Assembly: GCA_900550205.1 (NCBI GenBank)
Contig: URRJ01000033.1
Location: 1 to 15,175 of the forward strand
Reading direction: 5' to 3'
Origin: an uncultured Collinsella sp.
Lineage (GTDB): Bacteria > Actinomycetota > Coriobacteriia > Coriobacteriales > Coriobacteriaceae
Length of the DNA: 15,175 bases
Shown: positions 13,679 through 15,175 of the stretch, in pieces
Layout: the number at the start of each line of letters is the position of its first letter
How positions within the stretch are numbered: position 1 is the first letter of the stretch
Position numbers and translations under genes: made by a program
Notes under the pieces: generated by a model
What the model saw: the letters and a program-made list of their open reading frames with translations, nothing else
Told to the model about the DNA's origin: nothing
The model's database searches: none

Positions 13679-15175
13679 CTAGTCTTGGGGTGTCCAGGAC
13701 CAGAAGAGGCTAATGAGCGCCACGCGCGAATTGGTGCCGACCTTTTTGTTGATCGAGGCGATGTGGCGGTAGAGTGTGGAGCGCGAAAGGAAGAGTGCCG
13801 CCGCAACGTCCTGCATGCTGTCGTCCGAAACGACCAGCGCCTCCAGAACATCGCGCTCGCGCTTGGTGAGCCCAAAGGTGGCAACGAAGCCGTCGAGCCG
13901 ATCGTCAAACGAAAGCTCCGGCGGCTCCAGGGGCACCGTGTCGGCCTGATCGGGTGCACGGCTCACGCCAAGATCGTCGGTAGCAAAAGCCAGCCCGCCA
14001 TGTGTCGCCTCGCGCTCGCCGTCTTGCCCAAACTGTCCCAACAGCGAAATCGCGATGCCGACGAACAGCACGAGCACGACACCCACCGCCGTCAGCACAT
14101 TTTGACTCGAGATGATCGCCACCGCCGGAGCCGTCACGAGTATCGAGCAAACGTTGTTGATAACACAGCCCATGCACGGCCACAGATACGCCCAGCGGGC
14201 ATACATCGAAATCGCGGCGAACTTCGCGGTGAAGAACACCACGAAAAAGCCCGTGCCAAGGTAAAAGATAATCGTGGCGGCAAGCGTATTGCCACCGTTG
14301 CCATCGGTGATAAGCACAAAGAACGAGAGCGTGGACAGCATGGCGGCGCACGTCATGATGATATTCATATACGAACGCCCACGCAGGTCATACAGGACGC
14401 CGGCGGCAAGGGCGCTCACAACCAGCAGCAAGCGCGGCCAGTCGCCCAGGTCGATGGCGCCGGCGGCATGCGAAGTCGTAAGGCCGGCATTGAGAGCCGC
14501 GAACACGCCGGTGAGGCAGGCGGGCGCCACCGTCAGCCGCGCCACGGCACCCTGGAAGGTTGCCTTTGCCTCGGGGTCATCGCGCCACCTGGTGCCACGT
14601 TCAAACGCATCGACCGACAGCTCGGCAATCTCGGCCTCGAACTCGGGTGCAGACTCATCGCGCAATTTAGCTCGACGGGTACCGTGAAGCAGCCCAACCA
14701 GCACAATCGCACAGGCGGTGAGGACAAACTGCTGGGGAATGCCCGCAGGCATCACCATATGGTTGAGCACCTGTACCAAAATGCCCGCAGCATAAGAAAC
14801 CGCCACGGCGCGCGCCAAACAGGGTGTCTGCGCAAAACGCCGCGCCAGATTGGCATGGGCGGTCGACCCGCAGTAGCCCAGGGCGCAGCACGCCACCAAA
14901 CCGCCGGCAATCACGACCTGAAACTGCACTGCCATAATCATCAGCAACAATGCCGACACCAATAGCACGCCTGTAATATCGCTTGTCGCATCGATCGACT
15001 GGGGATGGCGATAGTACAGAAATGGGCGCACGAAAAAGCCGATCACGCTCGCGCCGACAACGATGCTCTCGTAGATGACGACCTCACTCGATGGCACGAA
15101 CTCGGCTATGCGCACATCAAGGTTGATTTCCGATCTCAGCCGAACACATTGAGCGAATAGGCCATTCCCGCAGTT
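13679..15175 (-). CDS. Membrane-anchored LuxR-family regulator, 5' end probably beyond the window
   Basis: The protein has many hydrophobic segments (about ten over the first 370 residues), a Pro/Asp/Glu-rich linker and a C-terminal LuxR/GerE helix-turn-helix: LTKRERDVLEALVVSDDS, then VAAALFLSRSTLYRHIASIN and KKVGTNSRVALISLF. This layout, a multi-span membrane half fused to a LuxR HTH, is typical of regulators numerous in Coriobacteriia; signal and targets are unknown. The frame is open to the right edge. GTG at 15115 could be a start (478 residues) but has no clear ribosome binding site, and the first visible helix seems too early, so I favour a start outside the window. The stop TAG touches the hairpin repeat at 13637-13676. 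Confidence 0.88.
   Translation of the reverse strand, partial: NCGNGLFAQCVRLRSEINLDVRIAEFVPSSEVVIYESIVVGASVIGFFVRPFLYYRHPQSIDATSDITGVLLVSALLLMIMAVQFQVVIAGGLVACCALGYCGSTAHANLARRFAQTPCLARAVAVSYAAGILVQVLNHMVMPAGIPQQFVLTACAIVLVGLLHGTRRAKLRDESAPEFEAEIAELSVDAFERGTRWRDDPEAKATFQGAVARLTVAPACLTGVFAALNAGLTTSHAAGAIDLGDWPRLLLVVSALAAGVLYDLRGRSYMNIIMTCAAMLSTLSFFVLITDGNGGNTLAATIIFYLGTGFFVVFFTAKFAAISMYARWAYLWPCMGCVINNVCSILVTAPAVAIISSQNVLTAVGVVLVLFVGIAISLLGQFGQDGEREATHGGLAFATDDLGVSRAPDQADTVPLEPPELSFDDRLDGFVATFGLTKRERDVLEALVVSDDSMQDVAAALFLSRSTLYRHIASINKKVGTNSRVALISLFWSWTPQD

Overview
The window looks like a short metagenomic contig from gut bacteria, and it is most likely chimeric. Bases 1 to about 815 hold the 3' part of a tRNA-Asn, its terminator, a strong promoter, a MITE-like palindromic repeat and the first half of trpS. 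Their style suits a Faecalibacterium-like Oscillospiraceae (Firmicutes). At 811-820 trpS breaks off in mid-protein and runs straight into the C-terminal end of an opposing rpmE (L31) gene that is also cut. From there to 15175 everything is GC-rich and fits a Coriobacteriia genome, probably Collinsella. The evidence is a membrane-anchored LuxR regulator of the type abundant in Coriobacteriia, the high GC, and TAG as the dominant stop codon. The organism assignment is my judgement from style and families, not a search result.

Layout of the Coriobacterial part: rpmE (-, truncated) with a two-hairpin leader; an ACT-domain protein and citrate synthase (+), closed by a clear terminator; a Cof-type HAD phosphatase (+) converging on a second one (-); adenine deaminase (-); a small lipoprotein (-); a glucose-type PTS EIIA protein (-); a SIS-domain protein lacking its expected DNA-binding domain (+, divergent from the EIIA gene); pyrE (-); a 23-codon ORF with a strong ribosome binding site followed by an MgtA-type Mg2+ P-type ATPase (+); and a membrane LuxR-family regulator (-) that runs off the right edge. 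Most genes are single transcription units with their own promoter or terminator. No large pathway operon is present. Purine and pyrimidine salvage or synthesis (ade, pyrE), the citrate synthase reaction, sugar PTS control (crr) and Mg2+ uptake (mgtA) are ordinary housekeeping functions.

The unusual content is intergenic. Three repeat families sit at gene ends. (1) Modules bounded by TAGTC/GACTA around a GGGGACGTTCTT core lie at 4120-4199, 5212-5265 and 9509-9537, and in three cases the module's TAG is the stop codon of the adjacent gene. (2) Two copies of a roughly 195-nt structured element (7241-7435 and 9519-9712) each begin directly after the stop of a minus-strand gene, share identical blocks, and have long stems whose paired bases differ in a compensating way. 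(3) Two identical 40-nt hairpins (10712-10751 and 13637-13676) bracket mgtA. Family 2 is the best candidate here for an undescribed structured RNA or mobile-element-derived 3' UTR. A 5'-terminal hairpin that buries the ribosome binding site of the 4258-5052 HAD gene, and the leader ORF before mgtA, are further regulatory candidates.
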